Positions 8,789 through 17,040 of a stretch of DNA of 64,000 nt are shown piece by piece. How positions within the stretch are numbered: position 1 is the first letter of the stretch; each line of letters begins with the position of its first letter. The stretch is from UBA993 sp964389365 (GTDB lineage: Bacteria > Bacillota > Dethiobacteria > DTU022), in assembly GCA_964389365.1 (NCBI GenBank), contig CAYMDO010000001.1, positions 56,090-120,089 of the forward strand. The letters run 5' to 3'. The notes under the pieces are model-generated. The model worked only from the letters and a program-made list of their open reading frames with translations. It was not told the DNA's origin and searched no databases. Made by a program: the position numbers and the translations under genes.

Positions 8789-8984
8789 CCTTCCTTAACC
8801 GAAATAAAATGTTCATGGTTGCCGATGCTGCCAAGGTATAAGCCCGGGTGCCGGGCGGGTTATAGCGGTGGCTGCAGAAACAGCAAGATAGGTTACAGCG
8901 ACCGGTGAGCGGTAAAACATTATGATCGCGTACTGCTTCAACCAATAACCGCTGTAGTAAAGAACCATCTTTTAGTGCTGCCAA
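8772..8984 (-). pseudogene. Truncated radical SAM protein (N-terminal fragment)
   Basis: A 70-codon frame 14 bases after leuS holds LPLTGRCNLSCCFCSHRYN, a CxxxCxxC radical-SAM [4Fe-4S] motif of the type found near the N-terminus of larger radical SAM enzymes. The frame ends in the hairpin after the NhaC gene and no continuation is visible in other frames, so the catalytic barrel is missing. Read as the remnant of a gene once downstream of leuS. Confidence 0.6.
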
Positions 8985-8998
8985 ACTGTTCCCTCCGC

Positions 8999-11476
8999 TT
9001 AGCGGACCACAACATTAACCAGTCGCCCCGGAACGGCAATTATTTTGATAATTTCTTTGCCTTCTATCAGGCGGCCAACTCTTTCACTGCTCTTAGCAAA
9101 CTGAGCAAGTTCCTCTGCAGAGCACTCAGCAGGAACTGTGAACCGGCCGCGCAGCTTGCCGTTGATCTGAACTGCAATTTCCAATTCTTCCACAACCAGT
9201 TTTGCAGGGTCATGCTCCGGCCAGGCCTGACTGTGGACTGAACCGGGTTGATTTAGCAGGTGCCATGATTCCGCTGCCAGGTGCGGTGCGAAGGGGGCCA
9301 GCAGCAAGATGATCTTAAGCAGGGCATCCTTGAGCAGGGCATGGTTTTGCTCTTCCGGGTCCGATGCCTGGCGGTAAGCATATGCAGAGTTGACCAGCTC
9401 CATAATGGCACTGATCGCAGTATTGAAGTTAAAACGCTCCTGGATATCAGCGGTAACCTTTTTTATCGCTGCATGAACACTTCGTTCCAAAGATTCTTCA
9501 TTCGTACCGTATAAAACACTGCCCGGACCGGCAGAAAACTGTTCGCGGCTATCTATAACAAGACGCCATATTCGCCTTAAGAAACGATGACAACCTTCCA
9601 CTCCCTGATCGCTCCAGTCCAAATCTTTTTCAGGCGGAGCGGCAAACAGGATAAAAAGCCGGCCGGTGTCAGCCCCGAATTTTTCAACTATTTCATCTGG
9701 GGTCACTACATTGCCTTTGGATTTGGACATCTTGGCTCCGTCCTTGTAGACCATACCCTGCGCGAGCAGGCGGCTGAAAGGTTCATCCGTTCTGCTTAAG
9801 CCGGCGTCAAAGAGAACTTTTGTAAAAAAACGGGCATAAAGCAGGTGTAAAACAGCATGCTCTATTCCCCCGATATACTGATCAACCGGCATCCAGTAAT
9901 CAACTGCTTCCTTTAGAAAAGGTGCGTCGAAACACCAGGGACTGGTATAACGCATAAAATACCATGAAGAACAGATAAAAGTATCCATAGTATCGGTTTC
10001 CCGGCGGGCTTCCCTGCCGCAGACAGGGCATAGCACCCGGGTAAAATTATCGTAGTGTTCAAGGCCGGGGACCCGATTGCCGAAAAGCTCAACTTCAAGG
10101 GGTAGTTCAACCGGTAAGTCCTCTTCAGGCACCGGTACAGTACCGCAGCTGTCGCAGTAGATTACAGGTATTGGCGCGCCCCAGTAGCGCTGGCGCGAAA
10201 TCAGCCAGTCACGCAGCCTGTAGGTTACCTGAAAGCGGCCCTGTCCCAGCTGTTCCAGATGAGCCGTCACCCTTTTCATCCCCTCAATATTAGGCAGCCC
10301 GTTAAAATCGCCGGAGTTGGCCATTATCCCTTCACCGGTATAAGCTTCATGCATCGTGTCGCCATTCAGCACTTCACCTGCTGGCTGTATGACCACTTTA
10401 ACCGGCAGGTTGTACTTGCGGGCAAAATCAAAATCCCTCTGGTCGTGGGCAGGCACACCCATTACAGCTCCTGTGCCATATGCCATCAGCACATAATTAC
10501 CGATCAGTATCGGCACTTCATCGCCGTTTACCGGATTGATAACGTGGCGGCCGGTGAACAGACCGATTTTCGGGGCTTCGTCAGAGGTGCGCTCAATTTC
10601 ACTGGCACAACGTATCATAGAGACAAACTCCATAACCCCAGGTTCACGTTCTGAGCCTTCAACAAGCTTTTTGACAAGGGGATGCTCGGGAGCCAGCACC
10701 ATTGAAGTAACCCCAAAAAGGGTATCCGGGCGGGTAGTAAAGGTGCGAATCTCTTCACCGGGTAATTCTTTAACCTTAAATACTATTTCTGTCCCTTCGC
10801 TGCGCCCAATCCAATTGTGCTGCATTGTTTTAACCCGTTCCGGCCAGTCCTCCAGCTTATTTAAATCGTTTAAAAGGCGCTCTGCGTATGATGTAATTCT
10901 TAAAAACCACTGCTCCAGGTCACGTGTTTCCACGACCGATGAACAACGCCAGCAAAGACCATTTTCAACCTGTTCGTTAGCCAAAACCGTATTGCAGCTT
11001 TCACACCAGTTAACACTGGCCCTCTTTTTATAGGCCAGGCCCCTTTTATACATCAATAAAAAAAGCCACTGCGACCAGCGGTAATAATCAGGGGCCGAGG
11101 TGTTGATCTCCCTACGCCAGTCATAGCTGACGCCGAGGCGGTTTTGTTGCTTTTTCATGTGTTCTATATTCTGGGCTGTCCAGGCCGCAGGGTTAACCCT
11201 GTTTTCAATTGCAGCATTTTCTGCCGGCAAGCCAAAAGCATCCCACCCCATGGGGTGGATTACATTATACCCGCACATTCTAAAAAACCGGGCCAAAACA
11301 TCACCGATCGAATAAACCCTCATATGCCCCATATGCAGTTTACCTGAGGGATAAGGAAACATTTCCAGGACATAGTATTTTTTTTGATTGTGATCTATTT
11401 CAGAGTGATAAGAATCTTCTTTTTCCCAAAGTTGTTGCCAACGTTTTTCAATTTCAGCCGGGTTATAGTTAGCCAA
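8999..11476 (-). CDS. leuS: Leucyl-tRNA synthetase
   Basis: Class Ia synthetase charging tRNA-Leu. The 825 residues include the HIGH-type motif YPSGKLHMGHMR (about 42-53), the inserted CP1 editing domain with the threonine-rich TTRPDTLFG block, a zinc-type CESC/CWRC knuckle, and KMSKSKGNVV. The C-terminal anticodon-binding region is full length. Start is TTG at 11476, supported by GGAGG 9 bases upstream. Expression is governed by a T-box leader with a leucine CUC specifier and its own sigma-A promoter. Confidence 0.97.
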   Translation of the reverse strand: MANYNPAEIEKRWQQLWEKEDSYHSEIDHNQKKYYVLEMFPYPSGKLHMGHMRVYSIGDVLARFFRMCGYNVIHPMGWDAFGLPAENAAIENRVNPAAWTAQNIEHMKKQQNRLGVSYDWRREINTSAPDYYRWSQWLFLLMYKRGLAYKKRASVNWCESCNTVLANEQVENGLCWRCSSVVETRDLEQWFLRITSYAERLLNDLNKLEDWPERVKTMQHNWIGRSEGTEIVFKVKELPGEEIRTFTTRPDTLFGVTSMVLAPEHPLVKKLVEGSEREPGVMEFVSMIRCASEIERTSDEAPKIGLFTGRHVINPVNGDEVPILIGNYVLMAYGTGAVMGVPAHDQRDFDFARKYNLPVKVVIQPAGEVLNGDTMHEAYTGEGIMANSGDFNGLPNIEGMKRVTAHLEQLGQGRFQVTYRLRDWLISRQRYWGAPIPVIYCDSCGTVPVPEEDLPVELPLEVELFGNRVPGLEHYDNFTRVLCPVCGREARRETDTMDTFICSSWYFMRYTSPWCFDAPFLKEAVDYWMPVDQYIGGIEHAVLHLLYARFFTKVLFDAGLSRTDEPFSRLLAQGMVYKDGAKMSKSKGNVVTPDEIVEKFGADTGRLFILFAAPPEKDLDWSDQGVEGCHRFLRRIWRLVIDSREQFSAGPGSVLYGTNEESLERSVHAAIKKVTADIQERFNFNTAISAIMELVNSAYAYRQASDPEEQNHALLKDALLKIILLLAPFAPHLAAESWHLLNQPGSVHSQAWPEHDPAKLVVEELEIAVQINGKLRGRFTVPAECSAEELAQFAKSSERVGRLIEGKEIIKIIAVPGRLVNVVVR

Positions 11477-11504
11477 GTTTTAAAACCTCCATCCTGAAGC
11501 ATAA

Positions 11505-11832
11505 AAATAAAAAATCCGCCCGGTCAAGGGACGGATTTATACCCGCGGTACCACCCTTATTGGCCATCTTATGGTGGAGCTGGCGGGAGTCGAACCCGCG
11601 ACCTCTTCCATGCCAAGGAAGCGCGCTCCCACTGCGCTACAGCCCCCCGATCAGTTGCCCTCTTTTAGCCGTTAACGCCGGTTCTACGGCAGCGGCTAAT
11701 CATTTTCGCCGCTGCTTCTCCGGAACGAGTTCAGCAGCCCTGCCTGCCGGTTTTCACCATTCGCCGGCTCCCTGAAAAGCATTCCTGCTCACTGCTTCCC
11801 ATCATCAAAAGTTATATGGCACCCCGAGTACA
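11505..11832 (-). promoter_or_regulatory. Leucine T-box riboswitch, interrupted by a tRNA gene
   Basis: On the minus strand the leader contains Stem I (AGGGAGCCGGCG with the GGTGAAAACCGGC apical arm), then CTGAA-CTC-GTTCCGGAG. The codon at the specifier position (11727-11729) is CTC, leucine, matching leuS. The GC-rich Stem II region follows. The conserved antiterminator AAGGGTGGTACCGCG is at 11544-11558, and the terminator ATCCGTCC / GGGCGGAT with TTTTTATTTTT is at 11505-11536. A complete tRNA-Ala gene lies between Stem II/III and the antiterminator. Without it the leader has the usual length. Confidence 0.93.
11572..11646 (-). tRNA. tRNA-Ala(GGC)
   Basis: A 75-base cloverleaf. Acceptor arm is GGGGCTG/CAGCTCC including the G3-U70 pair that identifies tRNA-Ala. 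D arm is GCGC/GCGC, anticodon arm CTTCC-TTGGCAT-GGAAG with anticodon GGC, and T arm GCGGG-TTCGACT-CCCGC. Discriminator A and the CCA end are encoded. It lies inside the leuS T-box leader, 13 bases upstream of the antiterminator motif. No separate promoter is obvious, so it would be cotranscribed with the leader. Confidence 0.95.
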
Positions 11833-11838
11833 TTTAAC

Positions 11839-11867
11839 ATTATATGCAGGGACAAATCCATTGTCAA
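11839..11867 (-). promoter_or_regulatory. Sigma-A promoter of the T-box leader / tRNA-Ala / leuS unit
   Basis: Minus strand TTGACA (11862-11867), 17 bases, TATAAT (11839-11844): consensus hexamers with ideal spacing. Transcription would begin near 11832. Confidence 0.85.
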
Positions 11868-11896
11868 TAGCATTGGTGACACAAGCATTCGCCCGT

Positions 11897-12760
11897 TCAT
11901 AGACTTACTTCCACCTGGTACGATTCAGCGCTCTGCATATCAATGATTAAAAGTTTATTGTCGGCAAGAATGCCGTCACGTTCGGCTAAAATTTTAACCG
12001 CCTCTGATACCTGCCAGGATGCCAGCATAGCGGGAGTTGCCGCCGGATTTCCTAACTGAACCTCAACTCCCTTTGTAATGCCGCTCTCGGCAACCGGGCC
12101 GTAGATTGCTTCCAACAAAGACCGGCCAGGACGAATCACCGCAACCTGTCCTAAATAACCGGCTATGGCACCATGGATCAATATCAGTCCCAACTGGCTG
12201 CACACTTTTTCCAAAGCAAACCTGGAAGGAAGGCTGTCAAGGCAGTCAATAACCAGGTTGCATTCCTTAAGCAGAATGGGCAGGTTATCGGCATTACCAT
12301 TCAGGTTGTGTGCCTCAACTTCTGTAGCCGGGTTGACAACCGCAATCCGGATTGCTGCAGTCTCAGCCTTGGAACTTCCAAGCGCCTCTTCGCTGGAGTA
12401 CAACTGCCGGTTTAAATTACTGTCAGCAAACCTGTCGCCATCAACTATTACCAGTTTACCGATTCCCATGCGGGTTAACAATTCAATGGCAAAACCGCCG
12501 AGCCCACCTGCTCCGACTACACCTACAGTGCTTTCCAACAGCCTGGCCTGTCCTTTTATGCCCAGAGTACCAATGTTTCGCTGATAACGTTCAGGAATGA
12601 TTCCCTGTTTCAAGGCAGCCAATTCAACCTCACGGCGTGTGAAGTCCTGTTCGCCGGCGAGCTGGCCGGTTTGGGCCTGTGTCAGGTAGCTGTACTCATT
12701 ACCGGAAGGATCTTTTCCGACAACCGACACCTCTTTTATTCTCCTGATGAGTGCTTCCAT
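11897..12760 (-). CDS. ThiF/MoeB/HesA-family adenylating protein
   Basis: E1-like enzyme family that adenylates the C-terminal glycine of a ubiquitin-like sulfur carrier (ThiS, MoaD) or a tRNA base substrate. The 287 residues contain the nucleotide-binding GAGGLGG (about 82-88), the VDGDRFADSNLNRQ block and NPxxEV. The paired CxxC zinc motifs seen in MoeB are absent and no sulfur-carrier gene is adjacent, so the partner is unknown. It is the last gene of the rplU-to-rsfS run. Confidence 0.8.
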   Translation of the reverse strand: MEALIRRIKEVSVVGKDPSGNEYSYLTQAQTGQLAGEQDFTRREVELAALKQGIIPERYQRNIGTLGIKGQARLLESTVGVVGAGGLGGFAIELLTRMGIGKLVIVDGDRFADSNLNRQLYSSEEALGSSKAETAAIRIAVVNPATEVEAHNLNGNADNLPILLKECNLVIDCLDSLPSRFALEKVCSQLGLILIHGAIAGYLGQVAVIRPGRSLLEAIYGPVAESGITKGVEVQLGNPAATPAMLASWQVSEAVKILAERDGILADNKLLIIDMQSAESYQVEVSL

Positions 12761-12795
12761 TTCGCTAATTAGCTTAACCCCCTCCCAAGTAAAAG

Positions 12796-13188
12796 TTAAT
12801 CGGCTGTGAGCGGCAGGCCCTCGTTACCTGCATTAATAAAAAGTTGCGGAGCCTCGTACCACAGCCGCTCCAGATCATAAAAAGCCCTTGCTTCAGGCTG
12901 AAATACGTGAATCACAATAAAACCGTAATCCAAAATAACCCACCACGCTTCTTTCAACCCCTCAACTCTCAGGGTGTAGCAGTCTTTCTGCTTCAGGTTT
13001 TCGAGCAGGTATTCACAGATAGCTTTGACCTGGATTGCTGTATTACCGGTGCAGATCAGGAAGTAGTCGGCAACAATTGAAACCCTGCCTACTTCCATCA
13101 GCTTCAAATCATGACCCTTTTTTTCTGAAGCCAGTTGCGCGGCATAGAGAGCCAGCTCCTTTGAGCTGGTGGCCGGTTCCTGTGCCAA
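12796..13188 (-). CDS. rsfS: Ribosome silencing factor RsfS (Iojap)
   Basis: Binds ribosomal protein L14 and blocks subunit joining under nutrient limitation. The 130 residues cover the whole DUF143 domain, with VSIVADYFLICTGNT and the WVILDYGFIVIHVFQPEAR signature. Start TTG is preceded by GGAGGTGG. It follows yqeK, the usual arrangement nadD-yqeK-rsfS. Confidence 0.95.
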   Translation of the reverse strand: MAQEPATSSKELALYAAQLASEKKGHDLKLMEVGRVSIVADYFLICTGNTAIQVKAICEYLLENLKQKDCYTLRVEGLKEAWWVILDYGFIVIHVFQPEARAFYDLERLWYEAPQLFINAGNEGLPLTAD

Positions 13189-13220
13189 ATAAAACCACCT
13201 CCGTCCATATACAAATTTGG

Positions 13221-13793
13221 TTATTTTATATTATTTGCAGTAAGCAGGCTGTTGCGAAAAGCAACCGACCGGGGATGAAGTTTCATCCCTCTGGCCACTA
13301 CGGAACAAATCGTCATATCTACAGCTGCAAGTAAGGCCTGTTCAAGGTTGGACTCTGCCAGTTTGCGGATCTGCACAACACCGTCATACCGGCGGCCGGG
13401 TTCAATGAAGTCTGCCAGGTAAAGGACCTTTGCCAGCATTGACATACCGCCGTAACCGGTTGTATGATAAGAAACTGCATTCAGCAGTTCCCGATCCATA
13501 ATATTAAGCTCTACGGACAGCAACACAGCCCCTACCGGCGCATGCAGTAATCGTGCTTCGCCCCGGGTAATGCTGTCCAGCTGCATATTATATTGCCTGG
13601 CTGCAGCCAGCAACTGCTGCTGATTTAACCGCTTTCCGAAATCGTGAACCAACCCGGCCAGGTAAGCTTTTTCCCGCTTTGATCCGTAACGCCCTGCCAA
13701 CTCCGCCGCCGTTTTTGCCGTTGCCAGGCTATGCTCGTAAAGTTCAGTATCTAACTTCTTGCGCATTAACTCGCAGTAATGGTCTGCAGTCAT
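13221..13793 (-). CDS. yqeK: HD-domain hydrolase YqeK (Ap4A-hydrolase type)
   Basis: HD-superfamily phosphohydrolase; characterised YqeK proteins cleave diadenosine tetraphosphate symmetrically. The metal ligands are seen in EHSLATAK, LVHDFGK and the later HAPVGAVL/SYHTTG segments. The ATG at 13793 is preferred over a frame start 25 codons upstream because GAGG precedes it and the domain begins there. It lies between an RRM gene and rsfS, in the common Firmicute order. Confidence 0.9.
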   Translation of the reverse strand: MTADHYCELMRKKLDTELYEHSLATAKTAAELAGRYGSKREKAYLAGLVHDFGKRLNQQQLLAAARQYNMQLDSITRGEARLLHAPVGAVLLSVELNIMDRELLNAVSYHTTGYGGMSMLAKVLYLADFIEPGRRYDGVVQIRKLAESNLEQALLAAVDMTICSVVARGMKLHPRSVAFRNSLLTANNIK

Positions 13794-13880
13794 CTGCCGG
13801 CCTCGCTTAACAAAAAAGCATTCCCGAAAAAGCAGATTATCGATACAAAAGTATGCTTTCCCAACCAAAAGTACCGGCCG

Positions 13881-14132
13881 TTACTGTTCGCGGGGTTTTG
13901 CTTCGTTAACAACAATTTTACGCCCTTCAAGTTCCACCCCATTTGTTTTCTCTACAATTTCTGCAGCCTGTTCTTCTTTAACTTCAACAAAACCATAACC
14001 GCGCGAGCGCCCGGTAGAACGCTCGGTGATGATCCGGCACTCCTCAATCTCGCCAAACTGACTGAAAAACTGTTGAAGATCATCCTCCTTGGTGCTCCAG
14101 GGAATATTCCCAACGTACAAAGTTTTTGCCAC
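13881..14132 (-). CDS. Small RNA-binding protein with a single RRM domain
   Basis: 83 residues forming one RNA recognition motif: RNP2 LYVGNI near the start and RNP1 RGYGFVEV at about 45-52, both with the aromatic RNA-stacking residues. Such stand-alone RRM proteins occur in cyanobacteria and in scattered Clostridia; targets are unknown. GTG start with GGAGGTGG upstream. It is placed between nadD and yqeK, where most Firmicutes have nothing, so it is probably an insertion into an otherwise standard cluster. Confidence 0.9.
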   Translation of the reverse strand: MAKTLYVGNIPWSTKEDDLQQFFSQFGEIEECRIITERSTGRSRGYGFVEVKEEQAAEIVEKTNGVELEGRKIVVNEAKPREQ

Positions 14133-14185
14133 TTAGTCCCACCTCCGGATAATTTAAACCCTGCTGCTAGGGTGACAGCCCTTTC

Positions 14186-14833
14186 TTAATCACGGACTTC
14201 GTAGAGCTCCATTTTGTTAATATATTGCTCGACAGGCTCAGGAGTTAAATATTTGATCGTCTTTCCAAGCGCAACCCGATTACGGATAAATGTTGATGAA
14301 ACCGCGAGCGCCGGAATTTCAATCAGATGTACCTTCTCCTTCATTTGAGGGCAATTCCGCCCAAGGGTTTCATGAAAATGTTCGAGAGAATAACCCGGCC
14401 TGGTTACAGCAATAAAAGTGCACAGGTGCAGCAGCTCCTCGTAGTCTTTCCACGTAAATATTTCCAATATGGCATCGGCCCCGGTAATAAAATAGATGTT
14501 TGGCTCCGGGCCCTGGCTTTTGGCAAAATGCCTGACAGTGTCAATTGTATAGGTGGGCTTTTGCTGATCTATTTCATAACGCGAAACTATAAAAGCCGGG
14601 TTGGACATAACAGCCAGGGTTGTCATCATAAAACGATGCTCGGGAAGAGAAATTGTTTTATGGTCTTTGTGAGGTGGAATTCCGGCGGGGACAAAAATTA
14701 CATGTTGAAGGTCAAATTGCTGCCTTGCTTCTTCAGCGGTTACAAGGTGACCCATATGAATCGGGTCAAAAGTACCGCCCATCAAACCAATATTAGGGCT
14801 GCCGTTTCTGTTGCCTGGTATATGAGAAACCAA
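14186..14833 (-). CDS. nadD: Nicotinate-nucleotide adenylyltransferase
   Basis: Transfers AMP to nicotinate mononucleotide in NAD synthesis. The nucleotidyltransferase motif GGTFDPIHMGHL (with HxGH) is near residue 19, and the C-terminal VSSTFIRNR motif matches SxTxxR. TTG start follows AGTAAGGG. 215 residues, normal length. It precedes the RRM/yqeK/rsfS genes and follows obgE. Confidence 0.95.
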   Translation of the reverse strand: MVSHIPGNRNGSPNIGLMGGTFDPIHMGHLVTAEEARQQFDLQHVIFVPAGIPPHKDHKTISLPEHRFMMTTLAVMSNPAFIVSRYEIDQQKPTYTIDTVRHFAKSQGPEPNIYFITGADAILEIFTWKDYEELLHLCTFIAVTRPGYSLEHFHETLGRNCPQMKEKVHLIEIPALAVSSTFIRNRVALGKTIKYLTPEPVEQYINKMELYEVRD

Positions 14834-14857
14834 GGGTTCCCTTACTCCTTCAGAATA

Positions 14858-16138
14858 TTAATCGTAATATGAAAACTCTTCATTGCCAATTATCACAGTG
14901 TCGCCTTCCTTAACGCCGGCTTTTTTCAGCGCTCGGTCGAAACCGCTACGCCGGCAGTAGTTTTGAAACCGTATCAATGCGTCCTCATTGTTAAAATCGG
15001 TCTTTGCTGCAGCTCTTTCAATAGCGCTGCCAGTGGCTATAAATACTTCATCAATTTTGCTAATTGCCAGGGGCTCTTCCTCCTCCTCCGGAGGCCTGAT
15101 TACTTCTTCCTCATCTGAAGCGGTTTTTCCTTTATTTAATTCAGTTATTCTCTGAAACAGGTAGTGAACTAATTCCCGGGTGCCCTCCCCGGTTACCGCT
15201 GACAGTCCAAAAACCGGAGTATTTTTGCCATCTGTCTGCAAAACGCTCTCCCGTAGAGTATTTAACTGTATATCAGTGTCGTTTAAGTCTATTTTATTGC
15301 CAACTACCACTCGCGGGTATTCAGGTAACCGTGGATTATGCGCTGCCAGCTCTACCAACAGCTGCCGGTAAGCTACAACCGGTAAAGGATTTGCTTCAGG
15401 AGAAAGATCAATCAGAAAAAGTAAAAGCAGATTACGCTCAACGTGCCGTAAAAACTGGTGTCCTAAACCTGCTCCGCAGTGTGCTCCTTCGATCAGTCCC
15501 GGCATATCTGCCATAATAAAAGAGCCCTGATCACCGACTTTCACAACCCCCAAGCTTGGGGTAAGAGTGGTAAATGGGTAGGGTGCAGTTTTTGGTTTTG
15601 CCTCACTGACCCGCCCTAATAGAGTCGATTTGCCGGCATTGGGAAACCCAACCAAACCAACCTGAGCCATTAATTTAAGCTCAAGGTAAATCAACCGCTC
15701 AGCTCCGGACAACCCTCTTTCGGCAAGGCGGGGAACACGCCTTCGTGATGAAACAAAACGGGCGTTCCCCTTACCGCCTTTCCCGCCTTCTGCAACAAGC
15801 GCCTTCTGGCCGGGCCGGGTTAAATCAGCCATAAGGCGCTTTCGTTCATCATAAATGATTGTGCCGAGGGGTACGGGCACAAATAAATCAGCACCAGTTG
15901 CCCCATGCCGGTTTTTCGTACTGCCGCCGCCGCCATTTTGAGCCCGCAACCGCCGCTTATAGCGAAGATCCAAAAAGCTGTGTTTTGAAGGATCAGCCAG
16001 CAGGTATACGCTTCCGCCGTCGCCGCCGTCGCCGCCGTCCGGACCTCCCTTTGGCACATACTTCTCGCGGCGAAAGGATACCATCCCGTCACCGCCACGA
16101 CCCCCGAACACCTGTAACTCCAACTCATCTACAAACAT
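14858..16138 (-). CDS. obgE: Obg-family GTPase
   Basis: Ribosome-associated GTPase for 50S assembly and stress control. It has the glycine-rich Obg fold at the N-terminus (FVDELELQVFGGRGGDG...), the G domain (GFPNAGKSTLL, DMPGLIEGA, NKID) and a C-terminal OCT domain ending EEFSYYD. The start at 16138 is preferred because the open frame upstream runs through the rpmA terminator and adds residues foreign to the family. AGGT stands before the chosen ATG. Confidence 0.96.
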   Translation of the reverse strand: MFVDELELQVFGGRGGDGMVSFRREKYVPKGGPDGGDGGDGGSVYLLADPSKHSFLDLRYKRRLRAQNGGGGSTKNRHGATGADLFVPVPLGTIIYDERKRLMADLTRPGQKALVAEGGKGGKGNARFVSSRRRVPRLAERGLSGAERLIYLELKLMAQVGLVGFPNAGKSTLLGRVSEAKPKTAPYPFTTLTPSLGVVKVGDQGSFIMADMPGLIEGAHCGAGLGHQFLRHVERNLLLLFLIDLSPEANPLPVVAYRQLLVELAAHNPRLPEYPRVVVGNKIDLNDTDIQLNTLRESVLQTDGKNTPVFGLSAVTGEGTRELVHYLFQRITELNKGKTASDEEEVIRPPEEEEEPLAISKIDEVFIATGSAIERAAAKTDFNNEDALIRFQNYCRRSGFDRALKKAGVKEGDTVIIGNEEFSYYD

Positions 16139-16172
16139 GAACCTGCGGATCACCTGCAAAAACCTGATTTTG

Positions 16173-16202
16173 AAAAAATAAAAGTCCGGGCGCTGCCCGG
16201 AC
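16173..16202 (-). terminator. Intrinsic terminator after rplU-rpmA
   Basis: GTCCGGGC-agc-GCCCGGAC followed by TTTTATTTTTT on the minus strand, 15 bases after the rpmA stop. Strong stem and T-tail. obgE expression must come from read-through or a promoter between here and 16138. Confidence 0.85.
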
Positions 16203-16216
16203 CTGTTCAGCACTAT

Positions 16217-16489
16217 TTAATTAACTGCCACATTTTCTTCGGGATAAACACTAACCTGCTTCTTAGCGCGCCCGTTAAACTCAAATACAACCCGGCCATC
16301 AACTGTTGCAAATAGTGTATCGTCCCCACCTTTGCCAACATTTAACCCCGGATGAAAACGAGTTCCGCGCTGCCTGACTAAAATGCAGCCGGCTTTAACC
16401 AGTTGCCCTCCGAAGCGTTTAACCCCAAGGCGCTTTGATTTGCTGTCCCGGCCGTTCCTTGAGCTTCCAACACCTTTTTTATGTGCCAT
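16217..16489 (-). CDS. rpmA: 50S ribosomal protein L27
   Basis: 90-residue L27, which reaches the peptidyl-transferase centre through its N-terminus. It begins MAHKKGVGSSRNGRD, i.e. without the cleavable N-terminal extension found in many Firmicutes. The protease gene prp (ysxB), usually between rplU and rpmA, is also missing: only 59 bases separate the two ribosomal genes. RBS AGAGAGGTG precedes the ATG. Confidence 0.97.
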   Translation of the reverse strand: MAHKKGVGSSRNGRDSKSKRLGVKRFGGQLVKAGCILVRQRGTRFHPGLNVGKGGDDTLFATVDGRVVFEFNGRAKKQVSVYPEENVAVN

Positions 16490-16548
16490 TTACATACACC
16501 TCTCTTTCCCACCAAATCCAGATCAGTTGACTGATCGTAAATTTTTCC

Positions 16549-16860
16549 TTAAATACTGATGCTGCCAATTAACACCTCAGTATATGGCTGACGGTGACCC
16601 TGTTTGCGCCGGTAATTTTTTTTTCGTTTATATACAAAAACCATGATTTTCTTTTCCCTGCCCCGGCTTACCACTTTGCCCTCAACACTGCAGCCTTCCA
16701 GGTAGGGCTTGCCGACTTTTACTGCGGCATCATCACATAGCATTAAAACCTTATCAAACGTTACCGGTTCGCCCTTTTCCGCCGGAAGTTTTTCCACGCG
16801 GATTACCTTGCCCTTCTCTGCGCGGTATTGTTTACCGCCTGTCTCAATAATTGCGTACAT
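16549..16860 (-). CDS. rplU: 50S ribosomal protein L21
   Basis: Binds 23S rRNA. The conserved start MYAIIETGGKQYR is at 16860, preceded by GGGGGT; an upstream in-frame start (16905) lies within the leader and is discounted. The C-terminal KKNYRRKQGHRQPYT motif is present. First gene of the rplU-rpmA unit, which has its own promoter and terminator. Confidence 0.96.
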   Translation of the reverse strand: MYAIIETGGKQYRAEKGKVIRVEKLPAEKGEPVTFDKVLMLCDDAAVKVGKPYLEGCSVEGKVVSRGREKKIMVFVYKRKKNYRRKQGHRQPYTEVLIGSISI

Positions 16861-16948
16861 AAATATACCCCCGATTAGGACTCGCCGAAGCAGGTAGCCC
16901 ATCATTCGCAGGGCATTTCACAACCTTCCTCGTGCGGTTTTCAGTCTA
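16861..16948 (-). promoter_or_regulatory. Structured rplU leader, possible L21 autoregulatory element
   Basis: The about 88-base leader folds a perfect CTCGTG/CACGAG hairpin right at the predicted 5' end, then GCCC/GGGC and a CCTGCTTCGG stem before the RBS. Position and size fit the L21-leader class described in Firmicutes, but I cannot confirm the consensus by eye. Confidence 0.45.
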
Positions 16949-16954
16949 CACGAG

Positions 16955-16984
16955 ATTCTAACACGCCCTCAAGACCTTTGTCAA
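16955..16984 (-). promoter_or_regulatory. Sigma-A promoter of rplU-rpmA
   Basis: Minus strand TTGACA (16979-16984), 18 bases, TAGAAT (16955-16960). Predicted start near 16948. Confidence 0.7.
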
Positions 16985-17040
16985 ACAGAAGATTTAGCTT
17001 CTTCCACTGTGAACAGCTGGTGGCATGTGCTTACAACAGC

